A stretch of 64,000 nt of DNA from PMNU01 sp035479875 (GTDB taxonomy: Bacteria; Patescibacteriota; Saccharimonadia; Saccharimonadales; UBA4665), in assembly GCA_035479875.1 (NCBI GenBank), contig DATIIH010000013.1, forward strand, positions 1-64,000. The letters run 5' to 3'. The notes below the pieces were generated by a model, which was not told where the DNA came from, searched no databases, and saw nothing but the letters and a program-made list of their open reading frames with translations. The translations under genes were made by a program, and so were the position numbers. This document shows, in pieces, positions 23,928 to 31,608 of the stretch (within the stretch, counting starts at the first letter, position 1; each line of letters opens with the position of its first letter).

Positions 23928-24626
23928 CTAGTGGCTGGCAAAATATGCTGCTTGCTCGCGCAAAAACTTATCGATGCCGTATGGCAACGCTGCTTTTTCT
24001 ACGACTTGTACGCGGTCGAAGAGTATTTGCGCCGTATCGCCCGGTAATACATCTACCGGGTGGGCGGCCAGGATCGGGCCTTCGTCCACGCCCGCGGCCA
24101 CCAAATGAAAGGTGTGGCGCGACTGCTTCATTTTGAGCTTAAGCACACGCTCTGAGGCAAGCAGGCCATAGGTATCTTGGGTTTCGGGCAGCGGACCTGG
24201 GTGAGTATTACTCAGTCGGGCTTCGTATTTAGATGTGAGCCCGCTGTGCCAGCCAAACTCCTCAATAAGCGCCCCGCGCAAAATGCGCATATAGCCCATC
24301 AGCGCCACGTGGTCGTACTTACCTTTTTTAATGAGGTCGCAGATGGTGGCCGATTCTTCGAGTGTTTGGCCGCGGGCACCCTTGCCGCCCGGATGTGTCT
24401 TGCCGCTGATCTCAACAATTTCGACAGTAAGCCCGTAGTGCCTATTAAGCCTGTCGATCCGCTCGTAGATACCTGCTTTACCGCGCGGCTTGTTGCACAC
24501 GATGAGTCCCACTTCGGCGTTCACGCGCCCGTCTTGCGTAGCGTGGATAAACGCCTCGGCCGTGGAGCCGCCACCCGAAGCTAGGATGGCAATTCGCGGC
24601 CGATATGTCTTTCCCGCAGTGGTCAT
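23928..24626 (-). CDS. PurN-like formyltransferase-family protein
   Basis: RIAILASGGGSTAEAFIHAT (about 11-30) is the N-terminal motif of glycinamide ribonucleotide formyltransferase. ALMGYMRIL and LSNTHPGPLPETQDTYG correspond to the catalytic Asn-His and loop regions, and HLVAAGVDEGPILA to the C-terminal part with the catalytic Asp. No other purine gene is visible here, and Patescibacteria often lack the pathway, so the true substrate is uncertain. ATG 24626 is preferred because the longer frame runs back into the upstream gene. A -10-like CATACT lies 7 bases before it. Confidence 0.85.
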   Translation of the reverse strand: MTTAGKTYRPRIAILASGGGSTAEAFIHATQDGRVNAEVGLIVCNKPRGKAGIYERIDRLNRHYGLTVEIVEISGKTHPGGKGARGQTLEESATICDLIKKGKYDHVALMGYMRILRGALIEEFGWHSGLTSKYEARLSNTHPGPLPETQDTYGLLASERVLKLKMKQSRHTFHLVAAGVDEGPILAAHPVDVLPGDTAQILFDRVQVVEKAALPYGIDKFLREQAAYFASH

Positions 24627-24658
24627 TAACCACAGTATGCCGCAGGGACGGCCGAAAC

Positions 24659-25123
24659 TCAAACCGCTTGGGCGCCGGCGGCTTCTAGAGCATCGAGTCG
24701 GTCGTGTACCGCTTCATGCAAGGTCGATCCACCTTCGTGCATATCGCGAATCGAGAATTCGATCCGGCCATTCGAATCGTCGTACGTGACGGCAACGTGG
24801 CCCTGCACGAGCTCAGGATCATACGGCCGGCTCAATGACTCGTGGGTTAGTCCGGGGGCAGGATTGGTGATCTGTAGCCGAGAAGTATCAGCTTCATCTT
24901 CTACGGGCTGCGGCGGGAATACAAACGCATGTACCACGCGCCGGAGAAAGGTGCCCGGAGGGATTGTGGGGTCCGATTCGATAGTCTTGTCCCTGCTCAC
25001 TTCCGTGCCCAATGCGCCAAGTTGCGCAACAAGCTTTTCGTAATGTGGCCGCCATACGCCAATGGCAGTTTCTTGCACTACTGTACCGGCGAATGGGCGG
25101 GAGTAAAACTGTAGTGTTCGCAT
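24659..25123 (-). CDS. Hypothetical soluble protein, 154 aa
   Basis: Acidic alpha/beta protein without TM segments. RIEFSIRDMHEGGSTLHEAVHDRLDAL near the C-terminus suggests an amphipathic helix. No family recognised. TATAAT at 25135-25130 ends 6 bases before the ATG: its own promoter and a leaderless mRNA. The purN-like gene follows after 32 bases. Confidence 0.65.
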   Translation of the reverse strand: MRTLQFYSRPFAGTVVQETAIGVWRPHYEKLVAQLGALGTEVSRDKTIESDPTIPPGTFLRRVVHAFVFPPQPVEDEADTSRLQITNPAPGLTHESLSRPYDPELVQGHVAVTYDDSNGRIEFSIRDMHEGGSTLHEAVHDRLDALEAAGAQAV

Positions 25124-25178
25124 GCAGAGATTATATCACCGCGCTAAAGCGGCCGCGGTTAAAGAGGTTTGGGGTGGG

Positions 25179-25601
25179 CTAGCTCGCGGAGTCGTCGGTC
25201 GGATGGTTAATTGTAATGAGCCGCGTGATGGCGTAAGCGACTAGTGCATAGACCGCCATGGCCACAAGCGTGTACAGCTCAAAGCGTGATACACCATACT
25301 CCAAGCGATAGCTAAACAAGCTAAAGAACGGCGCCACAAAGGGGCGGCTGATGGAATATACGAAGTTGGCAAAGGCGTTGGCCGGGTTAGCGCCAAGCAG
25401 CGCTAGTACAAATCGAGCACCCAGAATGACGGTAATAATGCCGTCGAGGTACCACACAATTCGGGTGGCCGTAAACTGGGCGTGTGCCGCTCCGGTGTCT
25501 GTCGACTGGCTATCATTCTCTGTTTCAACCACTCTGGTTGAGCGGCGCAGGCTGCCGTCCATACCACGTACTTCTTTGATGCGTTGGACTCGTTCTGTCA
25601 T
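25179..25601 (-). CDS. YggT-like membrane protein
   Basis: The 140-residue protein has a polar N-terminus (RVQRIKEVRGMDGSLRRS) and then two hydrophobic regions, about 55-80 (WYLDGIITVILGARFVLALLG) and 105-135. Between them is the YggT-type SRPFVAPFFSLF stretch. YggT proteins are small membrane proteins linked to division or osmotic fitness in other bacteria. ATG 25601 follows AGGAGG at ideal spacing, so the longer upstream frame is rejected. Confidence 0.75.
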   Translation of the reverse strand: MTERVQRIKEVRGMDGSLRRSTRVVETENDSQSTDTGAAHAQFTATRIVWYLDGIITVILGARFVLALLGANPANAFANFVYSISRPFVAPFFSLFSYRLEYGVSRFELYTLVAMAVYALVAYAITRLITINHPTDDSAS

Positions 25602-25755
25602 AAGTCCTCCTCTGTTTACTAACATGCTCGTGGGGTAATAAAAGTTCTCCACGACTATCCAACAGGTTAGCACCAGCAATAACGCACTGCAGTTAAAAGT
25701 TACACTTCAATATAGTTGGAAATACCACAAAGAACTGGTTGCGATGAATGGCAGA

Positions 25756-26305
25756 CTAGGCGCCAGTTGGGGGTCGGCCCGCAGGCGGCGTCCAGTTTAT
25801 TATCGTCAGTGCTCCGGCAGTTTCAGCAATCTCTCGTACGCCGATCGTAGGGTAAACTTGCCTCGCGTCTTCGTTGCTACCAATGGCTAGAGGCATGTTC
25901 CCAGCGCCCCAGACCGTTATATTCTCTGTAGGTTTATTGTAGCCAACACAGGCGTGCACAAAGCCTCTGGGCTCGCCTGGTAACGGCGTACTCTCAAATA
26001 AATAACCCGTGCCGGGCCTGAAGCCATCCAGTCTGACCGCACCGCCGACCAAGCGCGGATCGCCTTTGATGGCTGGCGGGCCTGTTATCCGGCCTAGCCG
26101 ATCTAGTTGTCCGCCTATAAAAGCAGTGGCCACTAAACAATTGAGCCATATACTAGGGCAGCCACACGCCGGGCGCCAATCGAAGGGGTGAGCCTGGGAC
26201 TTGTATGCCGTGCACGACTCGCAGCGGGAACGGCCGTACGCCGGGTGGCATCGGAGCGATCTGATCCGACCTTCTCTTTCGTGTTAATAGTGTTACCTCA
26301 GTCAT
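25756..26305 (-). pseudogene. Cys-rich hypothetical gene, apparently frameshifted
   Basis: An ATG at 26305, after an AAGG ribosome site, opens a 50-codon frame that stops at 26153. The neighbouring frame, shifted by one base, is open from about 26275 down to the stop at 25756 and reads like protein throughout. It includes a Cys/His cluster (RCHPAYGRSRCESC, then RPACGCPSIW) and GGQLDRLGRITGPP. That frame has no start codon of its own before GTG 26133. The simplest reading is one gene of about 178 codons with a single-base shift near 26265-26275, from mutation or sequencing error. Function unknown; the cluster may bind zinc. Confidence 0.55.
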
Positions 26306-26361
26306 AATGTGCAACCTTTCTACTAACTTAAATGGCTAAAAAGTTTACGGTGCCCTGTGGA

Positions 26362-27342
26362 CTACGCGTCCGACTCAGAGAACGCCGTAAGCTCCTGCCA
26401 AATGGCGTCGGCTATTTCGATCTCGTTACTGTCGTTGGCCTCTTTGGTAAGATTATCGCCGCGCTCACCGGGTAAGAGTACTTCTTTGCCGGGTAGCGGT
26501 TTGGCGGTTTTGAGTTCTGTGGTTAGCTCGTCGGCGGCCTTTAGATATGCATCCTTGTCTACTAGCAGACCCGGGTCGATAGCCAGCACGAAGGTGCCAG
26601 CGCCTTTATCGTCGTGCTTGCCGATGTAGCCGGCGTCACTAAATGGGCCACCCAGCAACTGCACTAACAACGACAGGCCATATCCTTTGTGCCCGGCAAA
26701 AGTAGCAACCGCGCCGTCGAGTGCTTTGGCGGCATCTGTGGTGGGGTTGCCGTCGGCGTCAAAAGCAGTGCCTTCCGGCAGCGGCTCACCCTTGAGCTTG
26801 GCCTCAACTACGCCAAAATACGCCATTGCGGCGGTGGCAGTATCGTAAACCACTGAGCCGTTACTTGTTGGAAAGGCGTACGTAAGGGGGTTGGTGCCAA
26901 GCTTAGCTTGGGCAGAGCCGGTAGGAGCGACAAACGGCGGTGTGCCCACGCACACAAAACCAATGTAGCCTTTATCGGCGATGCGGCGCGAAAAGAACCC
27001 CACTGCGCCCGAAGAGCTAAACGTATGATTAGAACCAACTATGCCTACGCCGTGCTCGGCAGCGAGTTCGCACGCCAAGTCGGTCGCTTTGGCAGTAGCC
27101 ACCATGGCGTGCCCACCCGACACTAATGCGCCGCATTTATTCTTTTTAACCACTTTGTACTCGTGCACATCCGCAGCCTTAGGCACGCCACCAGTAGCAA
27201 TCTTGGTGATTCCTTGGTTATTGCCCCGTAGCTGAGCGTAAAGCAACACATCGCTAATCACCTTGGCGTCGTCGCCTTCGTAGCCCAGCTTTTTTACACC
27301 GGCGTCTACTTTGGCTCGCAGCTCATCAACTTTTATCTTCAT
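26362..27342 (-). CDS. Malate/L-lactate dehydrogenase family (Ldh2/YlbC) oxidoreductase
   Basis: NAD(P)-dependent 2-oxoacid reductases of the Ldh2 superfamily, not the Rossmann type. Typical stretches are DVLLYAQLRGNNQG (about 31-44), GIVGSNHTFSSSGAVGFFSR (about 98-117), FVAPTGSAQAKLGTNPLTYA and FAGHKGYGLSLLVQLLGGPFSDAG. Length 326 aa is slightly under the usual 340-360. Strong AAGGAGGT ribosome site 5 bases before the ATG, and TATACA about 20 bases upstream. Substrate (malate, lactate or ureidoglycolate) cannot be told from sequence. Confidence 0.9.
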   Translation of the reverse strand: MKIKVDELRAKVDAGVKKLGYEGDDAKVISDVLLYAQLRGNNQGITKIATGGVPKAADVHEYKVVKKNKCGALVSGGHAMVATAKATDLACELAAEHGVGIVGSNHTFSSSGAVGFFSRRIADKGYIGFVCVGTPPFVAPTGSAQAKLGTNPLTYAFPTSNGSVVYDTATAAMAYFGVVEAKLKGEPLPEGTAFDADGNPTTDAAKALDGAVATFAGHKGYGLSLLVQLLGGPFSDAGYIGKHDDKGAGTFVLAIDPGLLVDKDAYLKAADELTTELKTAKPLPGKEVLLPGERGDNLTKEANDSNEIEIADAIWQELTAFSESDA

Positions 27343-27400
27343 GGCACCTCCTTAGACTGTATAAATCACATTGTAGCGCCCCACGCTGGAACGCGCTACT

Positions 27401-27823
27401 TTAGTGTGACGCAGTGACCGTAAAGGTACCCTGCACTTCGTCGTGGGCATGATCGTGGAACCTAAAACTGCCTGTTTGTACCAGCGTGACCGTAAAGCTC
27501 TGGCCTGGCCCGAGCAAACGCTCCGCGACGCCGTCGTAAGGCTCGTGATTCTCGTGAAGACCGAACGCCATCAGACGATCGGTATCGTCTAGGTTAGTGA
27601 TGGTAAGTGTATCGCATCTTGGTGCGGTGGTGTGCGCCGGGCTGACCTCATCATTTTGAATCGTTACCTTATAGTTGACCGAGTGCGACGAACAGCCCTG
27701 ATTGGACTGTGACGAAGCATGGTCAAGATAATCCGAAGATACTTTACTCACACCGCCAACAAACGCGATCGAAAAAATAATAACCCCGGCTATCAGCACA
27801 ACAGGCTTTGTGCGGCTTGGCAT
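27401..27823 (-). CDS. Membrane-anchored cupredoxin-like protein, 140 aa
   Basis: An N-terminal TM anchor (about 8-28) is followed by a beta-rich domain. CDTLTITNLDD, MAFGLHENHEPYDG and the C-terminal FRFHDHAHDEVQGTFTVTASH look like a cupredoxin-type copper site (His and Cys ligands). ATG 27823 is chosen over a far longer open frame because TATAAT at 27836-27831 ends 7 bases before it and because the upstream part overlaps a separate small gene. Possible roles are copper binding or electron transfer at the cell surface. Confidence 0.72.
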   Translation of the reverse strand: MPSRTKPVVLIAGVIIFSIAFVGGVSKVSSDYLDHASSQSNQGCSSHSVNYKVTIQNDEVSPAHTTAPRCDTLTITNLDDTDRLMAFGLHENHEPYDGVAERLLGPGQSFTVTLVQTGSFRFHDHAHDEVQGTFTVTASH

Positions 27824-27875
27824 GGCTACTATTATAGCGCGAGACGGGGACTCCGCTATACGGAGCCCCCTTGTC

Positions 27876-28010
27876 CTACTTTGCTTCTGGCGCTGCCGGA
27901 GTTGTTTGCTCGGCGGGCTTGGCGTCTTCTTCTGGCTTGTCCTCGGTACGAATGTAATCCGTGTTGCGAACCTTGTAGGTATTGATTTTAACAGGTGTAA
28001 ATACTGGCAT
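27876..28010 (-). CDS. Small acidic/Pro-rich protein, 44 aa
   Basis: Begins MPVFTPVKINTYKVRN and ends in a Glu/Pro/Ala-rich tail. The ATG has an AAAGGG ribosome site 7 bases upstream. A GC-rich hairpin at 27846-27870 follows the stop, without a T tract. The frame is supported by its ribosome site and protein-like composition. It sits upstream of the cupredoxin-like gene on the same strand. Function unknown. Confidence 0.6.
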   Translation of the reverse strand: MPVFTPVKINTYKVRNTDYIRTEDKPEEDAKPAEQTTPAAPEAK

Positions 28011-28182
28011 AGTGGCGCCCTTTCGATAAAGATTGTTGCTGAATAGGCCAACAGCAATCTTTACGGTAGCTCCCTACGAGATTTTAGTGTTGAGGTGGCC
28101 TAGCTACACCTAACTGTACGCTTATTATTGACATTAGCCTAATCTCATATTATGGCATATATGGGCACCCGCCATGGTGTTG

Positions 28183-28214
28183 TATACTCAAGTTAGGTTA
28201 ACAACTAGAGGGGG
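28183..28214 (+). promoter_or_regulatory. -10 box and ribosome site of the pyrF-like gene
   Basis: TATACT (28183-28188) lies about 30 bases before ATG 28219, and AGAGGGGG (28207-28214) is at good spacing. A perfect TTGACA at 28128-28133 further upstream lacks a good -10 partner. Confidence 0.55.
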
Positions 28215-28218
28215 TACG

Positions 28219-28950
28219 ATGGCAGTTCCATTACCAGAAGGCGGCAGGAGCATCTCATTTGCAGCAGATGTAGATCCAGATGTGTTCGAAGCAAAAGTGC
28301 ATCTGCTTGCGGGGGTTCCCGGACTTACTAGTGTAAAAATTGGCTTTGAAGTTGGTCTCGGACTTAGGCTCAGAGATGCGGTTGACGCGGCACATGAAAG
28401 CGGACTGAGCGCCGTGTACGACCATCAGAAAGCTGGTAACGATATACCTGCCACGGGTAAAGGTTTTGGCCGTGCGATGGAACGAGGCGGGGTTGAGGCG
28501 GCGATCTTGTTTCCGTTCGCAGGACCTGTCACTCAAGAACGGTGGACTCGTGAGCTAATGGACAGGGGCATCCGGGTGATTAGTGGCGCCGAGATGACGC
28601 ACGATCAAATCGAGGCCAGAGATGACGGTTTAGCTGGCGGTTACATACATGGAGCTGCGTTTGAACGGATGTTTGCACTGGCAGTTGGCCTTGGTGTGAG
28701 GGACTTCGTTGTACCTGGTAATAAGCCTGGCAAGGTCGCTACATACAAGGCATTCTTAGACCGCGAGATTGGCGAGGGCGGCTTCTCTCTATGGGCTCCT
28801 GGATTCGTCACTCAGGGTGGAGATCTAAGTGAGACTGGTGCAGTTGCAGGGCTGAACTTTAACGCCATCGTTGGTAGCGGCATATATGATGCCGAGGACC
28901 CTCGTACAGCTGCACTGCAGCTGGGACAAAAAGTGCTCGCGCTTAACTAG
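28219..28950 (+). CDS. pyrF: Orotidine 5'-phosphate decarboxylase-like TIM barrel (PyrF)
   Basis: OMP decarboxylase makes UMP. ISFAADVDPDVFEAKVHLL supplies the first-strand Asp, VKIGFEVGL the Lys strand, and YDHQKAGNDIPATGKGF (about 68-84) the catalytic Asp-x-Lys-x-x-x-Asp array in the form seen in archaeal-like enzymes. LWAPGFVTQGGDLSETGAVAG is the phosphate-binding region. Length 243 aa fits. ATG 28219 is selected by its ribosome site; an in-frame start at 28174 precedes the -10 box. No other pyrimidine gene is seen in the window. Confidence 0.85.
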   Translation: MAVPLPEGGRSISFAADVDPDVFEAKVHLLAGVPGLTSVKIGFEVGLGLRLRDAVDAAHESGLSAVYDHQKAGNDIPATGKGFGRAMERGGVEAAILFPFAGPVTQERWTRELMDRGIRVISGAEMTHDQIEARDDGLAGGYIHGAAFERMFALAVGLGVRDFVVPGNKPGKVATYKAFLDREIGEGGFSLWAPGFVTQGGDLSETGAVAGLNFNAIVGSGIYDAEDPRTAALQLGQKVLALN

Positions 28951-28964
28951 CAGGGCCTAGTGTT

Positions 28965-29477
28965 CTATGCGCCTTTTTTCTGGTATGAATCGATGACAAG
29001 CTGCGCTGTTGCTTTAAGCTGCGGTGTGGCTGGATTAACTATCACGCCATCAGCTGACGTGTCAGAATGTAGCGTAAACTCTACCTTTACAAGACAGTCG
29101 GGGAATGTAGCGGGATTGGTGACTGGGCAGTTATCTTCGGTGGAGCCATCGGCATACACGAAGACATCAACACTGTTCGGCCCGGTAGTATCGTCGATAG
29201 CTGTCGCGCCAGTAGTGCTATCATCGACGCGGGCAGTAGAAGGATACTTAAATGAAAATCCGAACTTACTGGCGTACGTTTTCCATCCAGCATAGGGGTC
29301 AGTGGACTTATTACTGGTTGAGGATGTTGTCGAAGTATTGGTGGCTACGCTTTTATGATTATCCTGTTTGGTATGCCAAAGGTAGTAACCGGTAAAACCT
29401 AGTACGCCCAGAATGATGAGAATTAGTAGCGTTTCTACTGCACCAAAGCCGCTTTGATTCTTCTTGATATTGCCCAC
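28965..29477 (-). CDS. Type IV pilin-like protein
   Basis: NIKKNQSGFGAVETLL followed by a 20-residue hydrophobic helix (ILIILGVLGFTGYYLW) is a class III/IV pilin signal: a short basic leader, Gly before the cleavage site, and Glu at mature position 5. A Ser/Thr/Asn-rich linker follows (about 40-60), then a soluble head of about 100 residues with two cysteines (TEDNCPVTNPATFPDCLVK) that may form a disulfide. GTG 29477 is chosen because AAGGAG lies 8 bases before it. Saccharibacteria use type IV pili for attachment and twitching; no assembly genes are in this window. Confidence 0.8.
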   Translation of the reverse strand: MGNIKKNQSGFGAVETLLILIILGVLGFTGYYLWHTKQDNHKSVATNTSTTSSTSNKSTDPYAGWKTYASKFGFSFKYPSTARVDDSTTGATAIDDTTGPNSVDVFVYADGSTEDNCPVTNPATFPDCLVKVEFTLHSDTSADGVIVNPATPQLKATAQLVIDSYQKKGA

Positions 29478-29596
29478 TTCGCAACTCCTTAATTTACTCT
29501 TTACCCCAAGCATAACCTGTAGCAGCAGTACTTGCAATAATCACGAAACTGAGCCAGCCATAGAGATGAAAGCAACCATGTCGATCGAGGGCGAAC

Positions 29597-29619
29597 AAAA
29601 AGACCTCCGAAGAAGTCTT
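29597..29619 (-). terminator. Terminator after tRNA-fMet
   Basis: On the minus strand AAGACTTC pairs with GAGGTCTT (one G-U) around a UUCG tetraloop, followed by four or five T. It begins 11 bases past the tRNA 3' end. Confidence 0.9.
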
Positions 29620-29629
29620 GAGTTTCACT

Positions 29630-29704
29630 TGGTTGCGGGGAGAGGACTCGAACCTCTGACCTCGTGGTTATGAGCCACGCGAGCTGCCGCTGCTCCACCC
29701 CGCG
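29630..29704 (-). tRNA. Initiator tRNA-fMet (CAU)
   Basis: CGCGGGG/CCCCGCA acceptor with the unpaired C1-A72 typical of bacterial initiators, GTGGAGCAGC D arm, anticodon loop CTCATAA, T arm AGAGG TTCGAGT CCTCT. CCA is encoded (29632-29630). The anticodon stem is CGTGG/CCACG, so it has two of the three G-C pairs usual in initiators. Confidence 0.95.
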
Positions 29705-29721
29705 ATAACTTGAACTCGTTA

Positions 29722-29750
29722 ACTATACCAAACAGAGGTGATATTGTCAA
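29722..29750 (-). promoter_or_regulatory. Promoter of tRNA-fMet
   Basis: TTGACA (29750-29745), 17 bases, TATAGT (29727-29722), with TGG just before the -10 (extended form). The -35 overlaps the stop of the FtsB-like gene. Confidence 0.88.
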
Positions 29751-30208
29751 TCGCCGGCGTTTTGGCGATGCAACAAAAAGTCCATCCAAGCACGAAAATT
29801 TTGCTGGTACTTAGGTGCCGTGGCAGCGCGTTTAACGGCAGGCGCAATGTCTTGCGGCAAAGCGACCGTGTGGGACATAGCTACGCTATGCGGCACAATC
29901 AGAACTGTTTCGCCCGGAGCGCTCAAGCCGAAATCTTGGCGCGCAGCGAGTTCCAGGTATTGCGGCGTGTTGTAATAGTCGTTTTGGAGTTTAAGGTTAG
30001 TATTGGCCATTTGCTGCACGTTATCTTGCTGCTGCAGAGCGGCAATCTGCTTTTGCAGGCCATAGTTGGTGTCGATTGCTTTTACTCCACTCCAGGTGAT
30101 GAGTAGCAGCACTACCAAAAAAAAGAGCACACCAATAGTACGCACATCGCGCAGCTGCTCGAGGTACGAACGCAACCTGGCCTGATATTTTCTGGTGTTT
30201 ATTTGCAT
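29747..30208 (-). CDS. FtsB/DivIC-like septum protein
   Basis: Bitopic division-protein layout: a basic cytoplasmic N-terminus (about 1-25), one TM helix (GVLFFLVVLLLITWSGVKAI, about 26-45), an extracytoplasmic coiled coil (LQKQIAALQQQDNVQQMANT, about 50-85), and the family-type LAARQDFGLSAPGETVLIVP motif. FtsB/DivIC links FtsL and the FtsQ/DivIB complex at the septum. ATG 30208 is preferred to TTG 30220. TATACT at 30227-30222 makes the leader only a few bases long. Confidence 0.82.
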   Translation of the reverse strand: MQINTRKYQARLRSYLEQLRDVRTIGVLFFLVVLLLITWSGVKAIDTNYGLQKQIAALQQQDNVQQMANTNLKLQNDYYNTPQYLELAARQDFGLSAPGETVLIVPHSVAMSHTVALPQDIAPAVKRAATAPKYQQNFRAWMDFLLHRQNAGD

Positions 30209-30246
30209 TTGGCCTGTCAATAGTATACTCCATGAACGGAATAATC

Positions 30247-30255
30247 TGCTATACT
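30247..30255 (+). promoter_or_regulatory. Extended -10 promoter of the tRNA at 30288
   Basis: TGCTATACT inside AATCTGCTATACTCACTC, nearly identical to the element before tRNA-Met at 21509. About 33 bases to the tRNA 5' end. Confidence 0.75.
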
Positions 30256-30287
30256 CACTCTGTTAGCACTACAACCGTTAACGCCGC

Positions 30288-30363
30288 GGGGGCGTAGCTC
30301 ATCGGTTAGAGCAGGCGGCTCATAACCGCTTGGTGGTTGGTTCAACTCCAACCGCCCCCACCA
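30288..30363 (+). tRNA. tRNA with CAU anticodon, probable tRNA-Ile2 (lysidine substrate)
   Basis: GGGGGCG/CGCCCCC acceptor, GTAGCTCATCGGTTAGAGC D arm, anticodon stem-loop GGCGG CTCATAA CCGCT, T arm GTTGG TTCAACT CCAAC. CCA is encoded. The anticodon arm and variable loop (GCAGGCG-CTCATAA-CGCTTGGT) match bacterial tRNA-Ile(CAU), not Met. With elongator and initiator Met tRNAs both present elsewhere in the window, and tilS too, Ile2 is the most likely identity. Confidence 0.85.
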
Positions 30364-30373
30364 TGAAAAATGA

Positions 30374-30397
30374 ACAGGTCGAGATGGCCTGTTTTTT
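30374..30397 (+). terminator. Terminator after the CAU tRNA
   Basis: ACAGGTC and GGCCTGT form a stem (one G-U) with a GAGAT loop, followed by TTTTTT. It begins about 11 bases after the tRNA. Confidence 0.9.
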
Positions 30398-30533
30398 GTT
30401 GTCTGGACAAATCCACACTCCTATGCTATAATTAGAACCAACTTCAAGCGACTGGTTCAATAAGTTGCTTGCACCTCTCTTACACGAGCAGGCTCTCTTT
30501 CTTTCACTAAACAAACACTAAGGAGTAAAACTT

Positions 30534-31403
30534 ATGTGGTTTCTACTTGCGCTTGTAAGCGCGACATTACTGTCTTTTCGCCGTGTCGGCGAAAAGAACC
30601 TTTCATCAGAACTAAATCATTTTACTATCGGCTGGCTGATACAACTTTTGTCGCTACCGTTCATGGTGGTGGCGCTGCTGTTTGCTGGCCACTTGCTTAA
30701 TCCATTTAGTCTAGGCATTCGCTTTTGGTTGCCACTAGTCATTATTTGGCTGGTTATCTATCCGCTCAACACACTCGGGTACTTTAAGGCGCTCAAACAC
30801 GGGCAGCTCTCTAGTGTTCTACCAGTACATAGCCTTATACCGGCCATGTCATTGCTCATGGCGTGGGCTTTCGTCGACCAGACGCCGTCACTCTTTGGCA
30901 CGCTGGGTGTTATATCCATCGTGTTTGGCGTATACGCCATAAACCTCAAAGGGGCAAAGCTACACAACCCCTTAATCCCATTTATGGAAGATAGAAGCAC
31001 GCTGTATATGCTATTGAGCGCTGTAGCTATCGCGCTTGGGGGTGTGCTGGATAAGGTGGCGATTACCGCCTCCGAGCCATTGTTCTACAACGTAGTCAAT
31101 ACCGTAGGTGCGGTAGTTGTGCTATTCGTAATCGCTAAGTTGCTCAAAGTAAAGGAGCTTGGCGCGATACGGAAGAACCTGTCGATGCTGGCTACTGTCG
31201 GCACACTGCAAAGCTTCGCATATACCACGTACTTGGTGGCGCTAAGTCTAGGGCCGGTAGCCTATGTAGTTTCCATCCGCAGCGGTAACGTGCTGATTGG
31301 CGTGCTAATCGGTGTATGCTTCCTAAAAGAGAAGTTTACTCGTGCTAAGGCGTTGGCTTTTGGGTTTATTGTGCTGGGGTTTATGCTGCTGGCACTGGGA
31401 TAG
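30534..31403 (+). CDS. EamA/DMT-superfamily transporter
   Basis: Ten hydrophobic helices in two five-helix repeats over 289 aa, typical of EamA drug/metabolite transporters. Each half contains a Leu/Pro-rich motif (LPVHSLIPAMSLLMAW; GPVAYVVSIRSGNVLIGVLIG) and a charged loop (FLKEKFTRAKALAFGFIVLG) near the end. AAGGAG lies 9 bases before the ATG. Substrate unknown. It follows the tRNA terminator by about 135 bases. Confidence 0.88.
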   Translation: MWFLLALVSATLLSFRRVGEKNLSSELNHFTIGWLIQLLSLPFMVVALLFAGHLLNPFSLGIRFWLPLVIIWLVIYPLNTLGYFKALKHGQLSSVLPVHSLIPAMSLLMAWAFVDQTPSLFGTLGVISIVFGVYAINLKGAKLHNPLIPFMEDRSTLYMLLSAVAIALGGVLDKVAITASEPLFYNVVNTVGAVVVLFVIAKLLKVKELGAIRKNLSMLATVGTLQSFAYTTYLVALSLGPVAYVVSIRSGNVLIGVLIGVCFLKEKFTRAKALAFGFIVLGFMLLALG

Positions 31404-31608
31404 TTCAAAAGACCTCACGCTGCACAAAGAATCACTCACTAATACCCTAATGTCGGGAGCCTTGCTCGTTCGCCGTTTGCTTTGCATCGTCCAGCTCCCG
31501 CTTCCAGGGCGTGCTCGGATAGTCGACGAGTCACTCTGACAGGTCGACCATTAAAAGTTCAAAACTCTTGGCTCACGCGCCACCACTACTAGATCTGGTG
31601 ATACGGTA

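Noticed and set aside
27824..28057. N-terminal extension of the cupredoxin-like ORF by 78 residues
   Set aside because: The extension is Arg/Thr/Ser-rich, overlaps a better small gene in another frame, and lies upstream of the TATAAT box next to ATG 27823.
28128..28156. TTGACA at 28128-28133 as the -35 of pyrF
   Set aside because: At 17 bases the partner reads TATGGC, a poor -10; TATACT at 28183 with no clear -35 fits the leader better.
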